From: Leclercia adecarboxylata
Lineage (GTDB): Bacteria; Pseudomonadota; Gammaproteobacteria; Enterobacterales; Enterobacteriaceae
NCBI RefSeq assembly: GCF_006874705.1
Contig: NZ_CP035382.1
Span: forward strand, 2,232,001 to 2,296,000
DNA length: 64,000 nucleotides
Reading direction: 5' to 3'
Shown: piece after piece, positions 63,992 through 64,000 of the stretch
Position numbering within the stretch: position 1 is the first letter of the stretch
Layout: each line of letters begins with the position of its first letter
Program-made: the position numbers and the translations under genes
Notes under the pieces: model-generated
The model's database searches: none
Told to the model about the DNA's origin: nothing
Seen by the model: the letters and a program-made list of their open reading frames with translations, nothing else

Positions 63992-64000
63992 ATGGTAGAT
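63992..64000 (+). CDS. cycA: Start of cycA (D-serine/D-alanine/glycine permease), cut by the window end
   Basis: Only ATG GTA GAT is present, reading MVD as in E. coli CycA, preceded by CAGGAAAAC. The call rests on synteny after fklB and these three codons. Confidence 0.7.

Overview
The window is a chromosomal segment of a member of the Enterobacteriaceae. From about 12.4 kb onward the gene order follows the Escherichia coli groE-to-cycA neighbourhood: epmB/efp, ecnAB, sugE, blc, frdABCD, epmA, mscM-psd, rsgA, orn, three tRNA-Gly genes, queG/nnr-tsaE-amiB-mutL-miaA-hfq-hflXKC, purA, nsrR-rnr-rlmB, aidB, the ula regulon, rpsF-priB-rpsR-rplI, ytfB, fklB and the first codons of cycA. Several E. 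coli genes are missing (ampC, yjeT, yjeM/N/O, yjfI to yjfC) and others sit in their place. This fits a relative such as Enterobacter, Leclercia or Lelliottia; the genus cannot be fixed from the sequence alone.

Positions 1-12.4 kb form an AT-rich accessory block. It holds a class II microcin-type secretion cluster: an uncharacterised protein, an ABC exporter with a C39 peptidase domain, an HlyD-type fusion protein, and two paralogous glycine-rich precursors with 15-residue 'VSGA' leaders. Next to it is a chaperone/usher fimbrial operon: major subunit, chaperone, usher, tip adhesin. A membrane-anchored winged-helix regulator faces that operon. The chaperone gene contains seven tandem copies of a pentanucleotide that put it out of frame here. 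Two, five or eight copies would restore the frame, which is the signature of a slipped-strand phase-variation switch.

A third precursor with the same leader lies about 34 kb away, between hflC and purA, where E. coli has yjeT. It has no exporter of its own and could use the one at the left edge. No immunity gene could be recognised for any of the three peptides.

The core part contains several functional groups. EF-P (efp) is present with two of its modification enzymes (epmA, epmB). sugE lies behind a guanidine-II (mini-ykkC) riboswitch. The fumarate reductase operon and the membrane-stress gene pair psd-mscM are intact. A datA-like DnaA-box region lies between the tRNA-Gly genes and queG. 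The amiB-mutL-miaA-hfq-hflXKC superoperon is complete, and so is the ascorbate regulon ulaG/ulaR/ulaABCDEF. An MHS-family transporter and a Cache-type chemoreceptor are lineage-specific insertions around aidB. REP-type repeats and hairpins separate many of the transcription units.
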